48,351 nucleotides of DNA from Nanobdellota archaeon (GTDB lineage: Archaea > Nanobdellota > Nanobdellia > Pacearchaeales > GW2011-AR1). A model generated the notes under the pieces. The model worked only from the letters and a program-made list of their open reading frames with translations, did no database searches and was not told the DNA's origin. This document shows positions 17,608-26,012 of this stretch, in pieces; the first letter of the stretch is position 1, and each line of letters opens with the position of its first letter. A program made the translations under genes and the position numbers. The stretch is taken from positions 1-48,351 of the forward strand of contig JAUSKC010000008.1 in the NCBI GenBank assembly GCA_030647125.1. The letters are read 5' to 3'.

Positions 17608-17650
17608 CTCCCAAACATATAATTCTTCAAAGAATAATTTCTTTTTTATT
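17604..17650 (-). pseudogene. Remnant of the HemK-type methyltransferase 3' end
   Basis: On the reverse strand this stretch encodes KKKLFFEELYVWEL, nearly identical to the C terminus of the methyltransferase at 18659 (RKKLFFEELYLWELKDK). No methyltransferase coding sequence precedes it. Nucleotide identity is visible across about 45 bases, including CAAAGAATAATTTCTTT on the forward strand. The two copies are in the same orientation and bracket the 314-residue gene at 17696, as expected from a tandem duplication or insertion at a gene end. Confidence 0.6.
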
Positions 17651-17695
17651 CCTTCTTTCCTTAAGATTTATAAGAAAGAGTTACTTAAGATAAAG

Positions 17696-18640
17696 ATGAA
17701 AAAAGAGGTTAAGAAAGAACTAGAGAATTCTTTCTTGAAGAGGTTTTTTATAATAACTTGTTTTTTTATTCTGGCAACAATATTTTTTATAACTTCAGTG
17801 GTTTTTTTCTCAAAAACTTCATTGTTATATGGATTTATCTTTTTCCTTTTTGGCGTTATGTTTAATATATTTATTTTTATAAAGGGGGGAAAGATTGCTA
17901 TAATCTTTGGTTCTTTTTTCTTAGCCTTATGGATAATTATAATATTAATCTCTGCTATTATCAGCCTAGGTCTAACAAAAGAAATAAGTCCAGAAGAACA
18001 AAAAGCAATGATTGAGGATAAAAAAGGAATAACAGACAATTTATTTAATAGCATTGATGCTGGCAACTACGAAGGTTTTTTAAAAAATTTGGACGATAAA
18101 ATGAAAGAGAGGTATGATAAACTGGCTTTTTTAGATAGGAAAAATGGGATGGGAAAAATTATTTCTTGGGATTGTTCCAAAGCAAAAAGAGCTACAGGGG
18201 GATTTCCAGTAGTTATTTGTGAAGTAGAATCGGAGAACAAAAAAACTTCTTGGGATATCAGATTTGATAATGCGGAAAAAATATGGTTACTATCAATTAG
18301 CGAGATTCTACCGAATGTAACAATAGAAGTTAAAACAAAAAAAGTTGAAAAAAGTATTACAGTAAGCCAAGAGGGAAAATCTGTGCAATTAAATCCTCCT
18401 GAAGAGGGAATTTTCTTGGTGTTTGATATTTCCATTAAAAATAATGAAGAAAAAATACTAAGAGTTCATGATTTCAAATTTATAAGCAAAAATTATAATT
18501 TTGGCCAAATATCAAGCGAATATAAACCAAATTGCAATTTGCTAAGTAAACTTGAGTTTAAACCAGGAGAAACAAAGTCCGGTTGCCTTGTTTTTGTTGG
18601 ATTTGAGGAGTATTCTGAAGGGGAGATTGTTGCTATTTAA
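17696..18640 (+). CDS. Orphan membrane protein with extracellular domains
   Basis: 314 residues. Three membrane helices lie near residues 17-42, 43-62 and 66-92. The following region (DNLFNSIDAGNYEGFLKNLD ... YDKLAFLDRKNG) resembles DUF3887-like domains that report on growth of a substrate-binding fold. The C-terminal 110 residues (PPEEGIFLVFDISIKNNEEK) look like a DUF4352/telokin-like beta-sandwich. Both assignments are by eye and tentative. It sits between two copies of a methyltransferase 3' end, so it may be a recent insertion. Confidence 0.6.
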   Translation: MKKEVKKELENSFLKRFFIITCFFILATIFFITSVVFFSKTSLLYGFIFFLFGVMFNIFIFIKGGKIAIIFGSFFLALWIIIILISAIISLGLTKEISPEEQKAMIEDKKGITDNLFNSIDAGNYEGFLKNLDDKMKERYDKLAFLDRKNGMGKIISWDCSKAKRATGGFPVVICEVESENKKTSWDIRFDNAEKIWLLSISEILPNVTIEVKTKKVEKSITVSQEGKSVQLNPPEEGIFLVFDISIKNNEEKILRVHDFKFISKNYNFGQISSEYKPNCNLLSKLEFKPGETKSGCLVFVGFEEYSEGEIVAI

Positions 18641-18658
18641 TAGATAATTAAACAAATA

Positions 18659-19207
18659 TCATTTATCTTTTAACTCCCAGAGATAAAGTTCCTCAAAGAA
18701 TAATTTCTTTCTTGCAATTATTTTATTCTTCCAATTTCCCCATTTAATGCTCTTTGTTAAGGAGCTCGTAATGAGCAATATCTTTCCGTTTTTGTTTAAA
18801 TGATTTTTTGCTTGTGTGAGGAATTTATTTATTATTTCACTTCCGTTTTTTCCTCCGGTTGTCGCGATCTTTGATTCGTTTGGTTCAGATTTGTTATTTG
18901 GTAGATATGGGGGATTAAATATAATTAAGTCATAACTCTTTTTTATATTTGAGAATAAATTAGATTTAATGCATTGAAATCCTAAAGACTTACAATGTTG
19001 TATGGATTTTTTATTAATATCAGAACCTGTAATATTCTTTATCCCTAACTTTCTTAAAGTTTCAAGTTGTATTCCTGAACCAGATCCAATTTCTAAAACA
19101 GAAATATCTTTTTCTTTTGTTTTTCCTTTTATCTCTTTTATTTCTTTCTTCAAAATTTCTGACAACAAGTAAGAATCTTCCTCGGGATAGTAAATTGAAG
19201 AATGCAT
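18659..19207 (-). CDS. HemK/Mtq2-type glutamine N5-methyltransferase
   Basis: 182 residues. SAM-binding motif I is VLEIGSGSG (residues 37-45) and the catalytic NPPY tetrad is at 98-101 (IIFNPPYLPN). The size and absence of the bacterial N-terminal domain fit archaeal/eukaryal Mtq2 (HEMK2), which methylates the GGQ glutamine of the peptide release factor. Its 3' end is duplicated at 17604. It follows the 176-residue gene by 6 bases, so both belong to the RNase J transcription unit. Confidence 0.85.
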   Translation of the reverse strand: MHSSIYYPEEDSYLLSEILKKEIKEIKGKTKEKDISVLEIGSGSGIQLETLRKLGIKNITGSDINKKSIQHCKSLGFQCIKSNLFSNIKKSYDLIIFNPPYLPNNKSEPNESKIATTGGKNGSEIINKFLTQAKNHLNKNGKILLITSSLTKSIKWGNWKNKIIARKKLFFEELYLWELKDK

Positions 19208-19213
19208 TTTGAC

Positions 19214-19744
19214 CTAACCAAATTTCGTGTTTAGGAAATTTACAATTGCACTTTTGTAGATTAAAGAAGTAATTAAGCCGCCAATAATAAAAACAATAGC
19301 AATTATTAAAAGAATTATTAAAATATCTAAACCAGTGGTGACATTTTGTTTTTTGAAATCATAATCAGAGACCTTTTGTATTGGTTTTTCTTGTAATATA
19401 GGTTTTGTTTGAGTTTGTGCTTGTTGAACTTGTGACGGTCTTATTTGCGCCAGTCGATTTTGCAAGTCCTTATTTTCCTTTTGAATATTTTGAGTTGGTT
19501 GTTGAGAAATTACAGTTGACTTAGTTTGCTGAACAACAGTTGTTTTTACATTTACAGCAGGGGAACTTTGCACTACAGAACTTTGATTATATTGCTTTTG
19601 AAATTGCTCTAGCTGAACTGCTTTCGCGGCTTCTTCAATTTCATTTTTTGCATAGCCCGCATTGTAAAAACTATACATCGCACGCTGCATGCTATCTCCG
19701 CGCGCCAGCGCCAACTTTATGCCTTCGAAGATTTCGTTATTCAT
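19214..19744 (-). CDS. Tail-anchored protein with helical N-terminal module
   Basis: 176 residues. The N-terminal 45 residues (EGIKLALARGDSMQRAMYSF, YNAGYAKNEIEEAAK) form a UBA-like helical repeat. A long Gln/Ser/Thr-rich linker follows (about 46-130), then one membrane helix (LDILIILLIIAIVFIIGGLI, about 139-158). Similar helix + Q-rich linker + anchor proteins are frequent in Woesearchaeota/Pacearchaeota, but I know no function. Its start overlaps the RNase J stop by 4 bases (ATGA type), indicating coupling. Confidence 0.65.
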   Translation of the reverse strand: MNNEIFEGIKLALARGDSMQRAMYSFYNAGYAKNEIEEAAKAVQLEQFQKQYNQSSVVQSSPAVNVKTTVVQQTKSTVISQQPTQNIQKENKDLQNRLAQIRPSQVQQAQTQTKPILQEKPIQKVSDYDFKKQNVTTGLDILIILLIIAIVFIIGGLITSLIYKSAIVNFLNTKFG

Positions 19745-21111
19745 GTTCTATTTTTATGAGTAAAATCAAATTTTAATACTTTGCCGTTGTGAGTCAAATG
19801 AGAATTTTCTCCAGATTTATATCCTAATTCTGCAGCGAGTTCAATCATAGGAGTTTCTTGTTTTATTGAACCGTGAGCTGGAATTATATGCTTTGGTTTC
19901 AAAATCTCAAGGAGATATCTTAAATCCTCTCGGCCGCCGTGACCTGAAACATGAACGTCCGTTTGAATCTTAACACCTTTCTTCTTTAATTTTTTGTCCA
20001 TTGCCTCACGCGACGCAATATTTGTAGGAGTAGGAATTACCGACGACGAAAAAATTAAATTATCTCCGCTTTTAAAATGAAAAGGAGTTTCATCTTTTAC
20101 AATGCGATCCAAAATTGAACCTGGCTCGGCCTGATGCCCTGTGCAAACAATAAGATATCTTCCTCTTTCACTTTCAATCCTTTTCAAAAAAGAATTTACT
20201 TGTTTTTTGTATTTTATTATTTTTATTTTGTTATAAAACTGGCATTCGCCAACTTCTCTTGCTGCTTGGACGTACTTGGCCAGGCTTCTTCCCAAAAAAA
20301 TTATCTGCCGGTTTGTTTTTCTGCCGAATTCAACAGCGCTTTTTAATCGCGCAATGTGCGACGAGAAAGTTGTTATAAAAAGCGCGGAGTTTTTTGAGCG
20401 CGCCATATCAATTGCTTCTTCCAATAAATGACGCGCAATTCTTTCGCTAGGGGTTTTTCTTTCTACTCCTGAATATAAAGAATCCACGACGAGAACATCA
20501 ATTCCTTTTTTTCCAAGTTCTTTTAATTTTTGATAATTTGGAGGTGTTCCAATTACGGGATAATTGTCAAACTTGAAATCAAGCGCGTAAAAAAAAGTGC
20601 CCTCGTGGGTATGCAAGACGACAAAAACACACTGAATTGTTGAATGTGTCGTGTGAATAAATTCTGCTTTGTATTCGCCGGACTTCCCTTTTATTATATG
20701 AGTTGAGCCGGCCCTTATTGTATGAATTTTATTTTTTACTTTTAGTTCTTCATCTTTCACAATTGATTCAAATATTTTCATTGTGAAAGGCGTTCCCATA
20801 ATTTCAGCGTTGGGGTAACGTGTTGCAATATAAGGTGCTGCACCGACGTGATCGAGATGTGCGTGGCCAATAATTATTGCCCTAACTTTGTCAGTCCAGC
20901 CAAGCTTATCAAGAACTTCATCATTTGGCAAAGCGCCGATTCGCCTCATTTTTTCCAAAGAATTTTTAATTTGCTGCTCCCGTTCTTCTTGTTCAACCAA
21001 TGCAGGTAGATAAATCCCAGCGTCGAAGATTATAACATCTTCACCAATTTTGACTGCAGTCATATTCTTGCCAACTTCTTCAAATCCACCAATCGTGCAA
21101 ACTTCTAACAT
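19741..21111 (-). CDS. rnj: Archaeal RNase J (beta-CASP 5'-3' exoribonuclease)
   Basis: 456 residues. The metallo-beta-lactamase zinc motif is GHAHLDHVG (about residues 82-90), followed by the beta-CASP domain (LVVDSLYSGVERKTPSERIA, CTGHQAEPGS) and the late histidines (VHVSGHGGREDL, HIIPAHGS). No KH domain, which separates it from FttA. It degrades RNA 5' to 3', complementary to the 3'-5' exosome encoded at 25-28 kb. Confidence 0.93.
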   Translation of the reverse strand: MLEVCTIGGFEEVGKNMTAVKIGEDVIIFDAGIYLPALVEQEEREQQIKNSLEKMRRIGALPNDEVLDKLGWTDKVRAIIIGHAHLDHVGAAPYIATRYPNAEIMGTPFTMKIFESIVKDEELKVKNKIHTIRAGSTHIIKGKSGEYKAEFIHTTHSTIQCVFVVLHTHEGTFFYALDFKFDNYPVIGTPPNYQKLKELGKKGIDVLVVDSLYSGVERKTPSERIARHLLEEAIDMARSKNSALFITTFSSHIARLKSAVEFGRKTNRQIIFLGRSLAKYVQAAREVGECQFYNKIKIIKYKKQVNSFLKRIESERGRYLIVCTGHQAEPGSILDRIVKDETPFHFKSGDNLIFSSSVIPTPTNIASREAMDKKLKKKGVKIQTDVHVSGHGGREDLRYLLEILKPKHIIPAHGSIKQETPMIELAAELGYKSGENSHLTHNGKVLKFDFTHKNRT

Positions 21112-21167
21112 AATAATTATTTAACTCTTTTAAAAAAGAACAGAAATTAGTTTATATATTTTAGTAA

Positions 21168-22145
21168 TTATTTAGCTACTTGTTTTTTTGAAAGTTGTAT
21201 AAATCTTTTAATTGAATGCAAAATATCTTCATGAATTTTAACTCTGTGTTTCAGAGGAAAATCATTAGTAAGTGTTTCTATTACAATTACTGAAGAAGCA
21301 GATGGGCCACGGACAATCTTTCCATCTAAAAATATTCTGTTAGCTGCAAGTAATTCGTCAATTGAAGAGTCCTTTACTCCTGCGACAATTCCATTAACAA
21401 TCTTTTCTTTGAATCTTGTTTCTGCGTAACCAGTCATAGATAATGGGTGCCCATAGGCCCTCATTATTTCAATAATTTCTCGCGCAATTAAATCCTTTGA
21501 ACCAAACTTTCCTTGTGAATAGATATAAGTTCTAGCCGGATCGCCCTTATAATATTTATAATAAGTATCCTGGCCGATTGTTTTTATATTATCTTCGTGA
21601 AAGTCAAGGACAAATAAAGGGGGATATTCTCTTGTCAAATCAAAAACATATGTTGCAAATATATCCGCTTCAAACGATCTTGGTTTTTTACGCCTTGGTT
21701 TATTATCTGTTAACAATAAATGACCTGAATCGCCAATACTTTTTCCAATTATCCAACTATGTGGGTGAGAAAGATATCTCCAATTTCTAAAATAACCTGT
21801 TGGATTGGCTAAAGGGATTAAGACCACTGGGATTCCTTCCTTTGCAAGTTTCTCAAAAAGATAAATATTCTTTGCAATTGTAATAGGACCTGCAGGCTCT
21901 TCACCATGTATTCCTGAAATTATCCAAACGGCTTTGCCCCTTTTTTTTGTTCTAAAAGAGAAGACCGGAAAAAGCAATTTCTTGCCTTTTTTCTCTGCAA
22001 CGTGAAAATCAATTTCTTCTACAATCCATTTTGGAGAGTCAGCAAGCTTCAGGTAAGACCTATAAAGCTTTTCTATAGGAGTCCTGTTGTCTCTAGAGTA
22101 TGTCTTTCCTTTAAATGCATTTAAATCAAGATTTTCTAAAACCAT
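21168..22145 (-). CDS. M14-type zinc carboxypeptidase / AstE-like hydrolase
   Basis: 325 residues from ATG at 22145. This start has one of the few clear Shine-Dalgarno sites in the window (AAAGGAGACAATATG), so I chose it over an upstream GTG at 22163. The zinc ligands H80 and E83 (SGIHGEEPAG) and a later histidine (LDFHEDN) are visible, plus the candidate catalytic glutamate in VIVIETLT. This is the M14 or succinylglutamate desuccinylase/aspartoacylase fold; substrate unknown. No signal peptide, so it is cytoplasmic. Confidence 0.8.
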   Translation of the reverse strand: MVLENLDLNAFKGKTYSRDNRTPIEKLYRSYLKLADSPKWIVEEIDFHVAEKKGKKLLFPVFSFRTKKRGKAVWIISGIHGEEPAGPITIAKNIYLFEKLAKEGIPVVLIPLANPTGYFRNWRYLSHPHSWIIGKSIGDSGHLLLTDNKPRRKKPRSFEADIFATYVFDLTREYPPLFVLDFHEDNIKTIGQDTYYKYYKGDPARTYIYSQGKFGSKDLIAREIIEIMRAYGHPLSMTGYAETRFKEKIVNGIVAGVKDSSIDELLAANRIFLDGKIVRGPSASSVIVIETLTNDFPLKHRVKIHEDILHSIKRFIQLSKKQVAK

Positions 22146-22264
22146 ATTGTCTCCTTTTACCACTTACCAATACATCTTTATAAAATTTCTTAAAGGAATT
22201 AAATTCTGTTTTCCTGGTATTTTGAAATAAAAACATATAAAAGTTAGGTTAAATTCGTTAAATT

Positions 22265-22540
22265 ATGAAATCACTTCAGCCATCAATGCGCGAGAACAAA
22301 CGATATCTTTTTATCAAAGGAAAAGACGTTAAAACGAATCTTGAAAAGGCAATTTTAGAATTTTCGGGTGTTTTGGGAATGTCAAAGGTTGGGTTGACTT
22401 GGATTAAATCAGACAAAGAAAACTGCGTAGTTGGAATCAACCGCGAGGCGGTTGACCTTGTGCGGGCTTCAATAGCAGTTTATCCTGAAAAAATGGAAGT
22501 TATAAGAGTGAGTGGAACGATTAAGAAGTTGGGAAAATAA
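22265..22540 (+). CDS. rnp2: RNase P protein component 2 (Pop5/Rpp14)
   Basis: 91 residues. The ferredoxin-like Pop5 fold shows in KRYLFIKGKD, ILEFSGVLGMSKVGL, VVGINREAVDLVRASIAVY and VIRVSGTIKKL. Pop5 stabilises the catalytic core of RNase P; the matching RNA gene is at 39984. In archaea pop5 commonly precedes psmA in the exosome superoperon, and it does here, but about 1 kb of inserted sequence separates the two. Confidence 0.9.
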   Translation: MKSLQPSMRENKRYLFIKGKDVKTNLEKAILEFSGVLGMSKVGLTWIKSDKENCVVGINREAVDLVRASIAVYPEKMEVIRVSGTIKKLGK

Positions 22541-22541
22541 G

Positions 22542-22576
22542 AAAAAGAACAATAATGTTATACTTGTTTACACCGA
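22542..22576 (+). repeat. Direct repeat, copy 1, directly after pop5
   Basis: A 35-base sequence, starting AAAAAGAACA and ending GTTATACTTGTTTACACCGA, recurs at 23071-23105 with one mismatch. The two copies bracket the membrane protein gene at 22622. This copy lacks the tRNA-like tail that follows copy 2, and its AGAACAA can pair with TTGTTCT at about 22588-22594. Confidence 0.8.
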
Positions 22577-22621
22577 GAATAATAAAGTTGTTCTAAAAGA
22601 ATTAAAACAATTCAATTATTA

Positions 22622-23005
22622 TTAAAAGGAAGAAAGAGCTGCCATTAAAAAGACTAACGCCATTAAAATAGTAAAGATAATATTGTAAATAAGATTATGC
22701 CTTAACGGACTTTTTTCTAAGTAGTCTTTTATCCCATGTAGTTCAATTGAAGATAAAATTATTCCGAAGATACTATCAACAAAACCAATTATTGCAAATA
22801 AAGCAATAATATCTAAAGAAATAGACACAAAAAAAGATAAGATAAGAGTAATTCCAATAATTATTTGGGGTATGATAAAAATCTTTGGCCAAATTAATCG
22901 CATCTTTTTGACCTTGAATAATATAAATAAAGAATAAAATAATAATACCAAAGGGAGTAGAGCAAATAGAAAAGTCCAAATTGATATTTCTTTCGTATAT
23001 ATCAT
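22622..23005 (-). CDS. Orphan four-helix membrane protein between direct repeats
   Basis: 127 residues with about four membrane helices (residues 8-30, 41-64, 66-88, 104-126). Family unknown. It points against the superoperon and is flanked by two 35-base direct repeats (22542, 23071), so it looks like an inserted or duplicated cassette separating pop5 from psmA. Confidence 0.55.
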   Translation of the reverse strand: MIYTKEISIWTFLFALLPLVLLFYSLFILFKVKKMRLIWPKIFIIPQIIIGITLILSFFVSISLDIIALFAIIGFVDSIFGIILSSIELHGIKDYLEKSPLRHNLIYNIIFTILMALVFLMAALSSF

Positions 23006-23070
23006 CTATTTATACTTAAAAAGATATTTATTAATCTTTCTGTAATATATTATAAAAAACTATTTAATAA

Positions 23071-23105
23071 AAAAAGAACAATCATGTTATACTTGTTTAC
23101 ACCGA
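23071..23105 (+). repeat. Direct repeat, copy 2, leading into a tRNA 3'-end fragment
   Basis: 34 of 35 bases match copy 1 at 22542. This copy continues, after five bases, into a T-arm and acceptor strand of a tRNA (23112-23136). A TATA-like TATTTAATAAA (about 23061-23071) lies just upstream and could drive a short transcript. Confidence 0.8.
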
Positions 23106-23111
23106 ATATTC

Positions 23112-23136
23112 CGAGGTTCAACTCCTCGTGGGCCCA
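23112..23136 (+). pseudogene. tRNA 3'-end fragment or 3' half (T arm + acceptor strand)
   Basis: CGAGG TTCAACT CCTCG forms a perfect T arm (23112-23128), followed by an acceptor strand TGGGCCC and discriminator A. No D arm, 5' acceptor strand (GGGCCCA) or good anticodon arm occurs nearby or elsewhere in the window. It is therefore a tRNA remnant left by integration, or the 3' half of a split tRNA, which is known in Nanoarchaeum. Sequence alone does not decide. Confidence 0.5.
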
Positions 23137-23177
23137 TTCTAGGTTAATTATTTAAATTAAATATTCTTATCTTTTCT

Positions 23178-23399
23178 ATGAAGAATGATGAATGTGTAAC
23201 TTATTTTATAACTAAGAATGGAAGGAAGCAAATTTGGTATAAAGATAAAGAGGGCTGGAAACAGAAAAGTGGTAGAGGCATTATACGAAAAGTAACTGCA
23301 GAACAGTTTTTATCGCATCTTCTTCCTGCTCTTACTTCTGATTATAAAAACAAAGTTTGGGTAGTAGTTGAGAAAAAGAAGAAACCTAAGAAGCAATAA
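23178..23399 (+). CDS. Small basic hypothetical protein
   Basis: 73 residues. Beta-rich start (CVTYFITKNGRKQIWYKDKE) and a Lys/Pro-rich tail (VVVEKKKKPKKQ). Positive charge suggests nucleic-acid binding, but no family is recognised. It lies in the insert between pop5 and psmA, downstream of the tRNA fragment. Confidence 0.52.
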   Translation: MKNDECVTYFITKNGRKQIWYKDKEGWKQKSGRGIIRKVTAEQFLSHLLPALTSDYKNKVWVVVEKKKKPKKQ

Positions 23400-23549
23400 A
23401 AATAAGTTTGTAACATAATAGATGCTTTATGATATATTAGTTTACACAAATCCAACCATCACAAAATTTAAATATCCTTTAAATCTCTAAATTCCGGAAG
23501 GGAAATTTAAACAAACAAACGATTATTCGTTTCTTATACACAAAATACG

Positions 23550-24272
23550 ATGGAAATGCCAACAGAAATGCAGCACCAAGCAATGGGCTATGACAGAACT
23601 GCGACAATGTTCTCGCCAGAAGGGACGATATTGCAAGTTGAGTATGCGGAAAAAACAGTTCGACTGGGAAGTTCAAGCATTGGAATTGTATGTTCTGACG
23701 GAGTTTTCGTACTTGCTGACAAAAGAGTAAGAGATAAATTAGTTGTAAAAGAGTCGGCCAGTAAGATCTATGAAATTGATTCTAATATTATTGCTTCGGT
23801 TGCCGGAATTTTGGCAGATGCAAGAGTTCTTATTGAAAGAGCGCAAGTTCTGTCGCAGCAGCATAGAGTAACTTATGATACAGAAATAGAACCGGAATTA
23901 ATAATTAAAGACATAGCGAACGCGATGCAGCAATTTACTCAGTATGGTGGAGCAAGACCTTTCGGGGTTTCGTTTATGGTTGCTGGTTTGCACGGAAAAA
24001 ACCCTGAATTATTTTCAAGCGATATTACAGGAAATTATTTTGGATATCACGCACATGCAATAGGCGAGAATGACGAGAAATTAAGGGAAAGATTAAGAGA
24101 AAAATACAGAAAGGATTTGAAAATAAAAGAAGGAGTGAAAATCGCTACGGAAATCTTCAAAGAGGTTTTGGAAGATAGATTTGATTTGAACAGATTTGAA
24201 TTAGTTGTTCTTAGAAGTGGAAATGATAGACCTGAAAGATATGAAGGGGAAAATATTAAGGACGTGAAATGA
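23550..24272 (+). CDS. psmA: Proteasome alpha subunit
   Basis: 240 residues. The alpha-subunit N-terminal signature is clear (GYDRTATMFSPEGTILQVEY), followed by AEKTVRLGSSSIGI and QFTQYGGARPFGVSF. It forms the outer gating rings of the 20S proteasome with PsmB. A BRE/TATA-like element (about 23502-23516) lies about 40 bases upstream, so the exosome-proteasome block starts its own transcript here. Its TGA overlaps the ATG of the small repeated reading frame at 24269 (ATGA). Confidence 0.94.
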   Translation: MEMPTEMQHQAMGYDRTATMFSPEGTILQVEYAEKTVRLGSSSIGIVCSDGVFVLADKRVRDKLVVKESASKIYEIDSNIIASVAGILADARVLIERAQVLSQQHRVTYDTEIEPELIIKDIANAMQQFTQYGGARPFGVSFMVAGLHGKNPELFSSDITGNYFGYHAHAIGENDEKLRERLREKYRKDLKIKEGVKIATEIFKEVLEDRFDLNRFELVVLRSGNDRPERYEGENIKDVK

Positions 24273-24319
24273 CAGAACAAAGTTCAGCACAAATAAAAAT
24301 TTTAAGAAAATTTTCATAA
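24269..24319 (+). CDS. Small reading frame of the repeated intercistronic cassette, copy 2 (16 aa)
   Basis: ATG at 24269 overlaps the psmA stop (ATGA). The 16-codon frame, MTEQSSAQIKILRKFS, ends in TAA (24317-24319) overlapping the next start as TAATG. The DNA core TTCAGCACAAATAAAAATT is identical to copies 1 and 3, but a single-base shift puts it in another frame, so the middle residues differ while the ends (MTE, FS) agree. AAAATTTT/AAAATTTT forms a hairpin before the start codon. Confidence 0.45.
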   Translation: MTEQSSAQIKILRKFS

Positions 24320-24657
24320 TGATAGACCAAGTTGGATTAGAAAGAATGATTCGGGAAGAGGCTGCAGAATCAAAAGAATTTAGCAAAAGAAAAAATGATA
24401 GAAGATTTTTAGTTAGTGATTCTACTGCAAGAAATGCTTTGAGATATTTTAATTTGTTTACTGATGAAGTAAAAAGCAAAACAGGATTTAGCGTTAATAC
24501 ACTTCCTGAAATGAACAGTAGTTATGAAGGCGGAATGATTTTTTATATAGGCAACAAACAAATTGAGGCATTTATTCAAGTATCACCAGTAAACGGAGCT
24601 AATTATTCATTTAGATTCATGGGAAGAGAATATGAGGGAAAACTAAAATTAAATTAA
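24319..24657 (+). CDS. Orphan protein inserted between psmA and SBDS
   Basis: 112 residues, soluble. Helical N-terminal half rich in Arg and Glu (GLERMIREEAAESKEFSKRK), then a beta-rich C-terminal half (GGMIFYIGNKQIEAFIQVSP, YSFRFMGREYEGKLKL). No family recognised. Translation is probably coupled to the 16-codon frame by TAATG, and to SBDS by TAAAATG downstream. Not a usual member of the archaeal exosome superoperon. Confidence 0.6.
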   Translation: MIDQVGLERMIREEAAESKEFSKRKNDRRFLVSDSTARNALRYFNLFTDEVKSKTGFSVNTLPEMNSSYEGGMIFYIGNKQIEAFIQVSPVNGANYSFRFMGREYEGKLKLN

Positions 24658-24658
24658 A

Positions 24659-25336
24659 ATGACACAAACAACCGCGCGAATTACACGAAACGGAAAACAT
24701 TACGAAATTATTGTTAATATGGAAAATGCCTTAAAATTTAGAAAGGGCGCAAATGTAACTGCTAATGAATTTCTAGAGATTGACAAAGTTTTTAACAATG
24801 CAAAAAGTGGAATGGTTGCTTCACATACTGAAGTTGAAAATGCATTCGGGACTTCTGATATTTATCAAGTAGCGGCGGAAATTGTGAAAAAAGGTGAAGT
24901 TCTTACGACGCAAGATTATAGAGATGAAGAAAGAGAAAAAAGAGTGAAACAGGTTGTTGATTTTCTTGCTAAAAATGCCATGGACCCTCAAACAGGAAGG
25001 CCTCACACACCCGAAAGGATTAAAAACGCTTTAGAACAAGCACATGTTAACATAAAAAATATGCCTGTTGAATCACAGATTAAAGATATCGTTGAACAAC
25101 TGGCAAAGATAATGCCGATAAAAATATCGACGAAAAAAGTCAAAATTGTCATTCCTGCAGTTCACACTGGAAAGGCGTACGGCCTAATGTCTGAATACAA
25201 GGAAGAAGAAAACTGGCTCGGAAACGGGGACTTGGAAGTTATTGTCGTCGTGCCTGCCGGATCGATTATCGACTTTTATGACAAATTAAATTCAATGACG
25301 CACGGAAGTGCTTTAACAGAAGAGATTAAAGATTAA
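24659..25336 (+). CDS. sdo1: SBDS ribosome maturation protein
   Basis: 225 residues. The N-terminal SBDS domain (ITRNGKHYEIIVNMENAL ... VFNNAKSGMVASHTEV), the helical middle domain (RPHTPERIKNALEQAHVNIK) and the C-terminal ferredoxin-like domain are all present, so the protein is full length. It helps release the anti-association factor aIF6 from the large ribosomal subunit. Its position between psmA and rrp4 matches the archaeal superoperon. Confidence 0.94.
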   Translation: MTQTTARITRNGKHYEIIVNMENALKFRKGANVTANEFLEIDKVFNNAKSGMVASHTEVENAFGTSDIYQVAAEIVKKGEVLTTQDYRDEEREKRVKQVVDFLAKNAMDPQTGRPHTPERIKNALEQAHVNIKNMPVESQIKDIVEQLAKIMPIKISTKKVKIVIPAVHTGKAYGLMSEYKEEENWLGNGDLEVIVVVPAGSIIDFYDKLNSMTHGSALTEEIKD

Positions 25337-25337
25337 A

Positions 25338-26012
25338 ATGACAGATGAAGAATACGAAAGAAAAATTGTAATACCTGGCGAGATTATTGCTGAAGGAGAT
25401 GATTATTTGCCTGGAGAAGGAACTGAAAAAAAGGAAGGAAAAATTTATTCTTTGCGTTACGGACTTGCAGACGAACAAAATAAACTTGTAAAAATAATTC
25501 CGCTTTCTGGAGTTTATCAGCCGCGAAGAGGAAATGTTGTTATTGGAAAAGTTGAGCTTCTTACTTATAATGGATGGGTTATTGACATTGGGACAGCAGA
25601 AAACGCTTTCTTGTCGTTGATGGAAGTTCCGAGATTTGTAAACAAAGATGCTTTGGAAGAAGTAATGGATATAGGCGATTTAGTTGTTGCAAAGGTTTGG
25701 AACATAAACCGAAGAGGAATTGACTTAAGCATAAAAATAAGAGGTCTCGGAAAGATTGATGAAGGAATTGTAGTAAAAATAAATCCTAACAAAGTTCCTC
25801 GCGTAATAGGAAAAGAAGGAAGCATGATTTCTCTCGTTAAAGATAAAACAAACTGCAATATTACCGTTGGACAAAACGGATTGATTTGGATTAAAGGACA
25901 AAGAATCGAGGACGAATTAAAAGCAAAAGAAGCAATTAATTTCATAACAGAAAAGTCATTTGTCAAAGGTTTGACTGATGAAGTAACTAAATGGTTTGAT
26001 GAGGCGAAATGA
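25338..26012 (+). CDS. rrp4: Exosome RNA-binding cap protein Rrp4
   Basis: 224 residues: N-terminal domain with the conserved VIPGEIIAEGDDYLPGEGT-like start, a central S1 domain (PRRGNVVIGKVELLTYNGWV) and a C-terminal KH domain (VPRVIGKEGSMISLVKDKTN). It caps the Rrp41/Rrp42 ring and feeds RNA into it. The junction from SBDS is TAAAATG; the 3' end overlaps the next ATG by 4 bases. Confidence 0.94.
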   Translation: MTDEEYERKIVIPGEIIAEGDDYLPGEGTEKKEGKIYSLRYGLADEQNKLVKIIPLSGVYQPRRGNVVIGKVELLTYNGWVIDIGTAENAFLSLMEVPRFVNKDALEEVMDIGDLVVAKVWNINRRGIDLSIKIRGLGKIDEGIVVKINPNKVPRVIGKEGSMISLVKDKTNCNITVGQNGLIWIKGQRIEDELKAKEAINFITEKSFVKGLTDEVTKWFDEAK

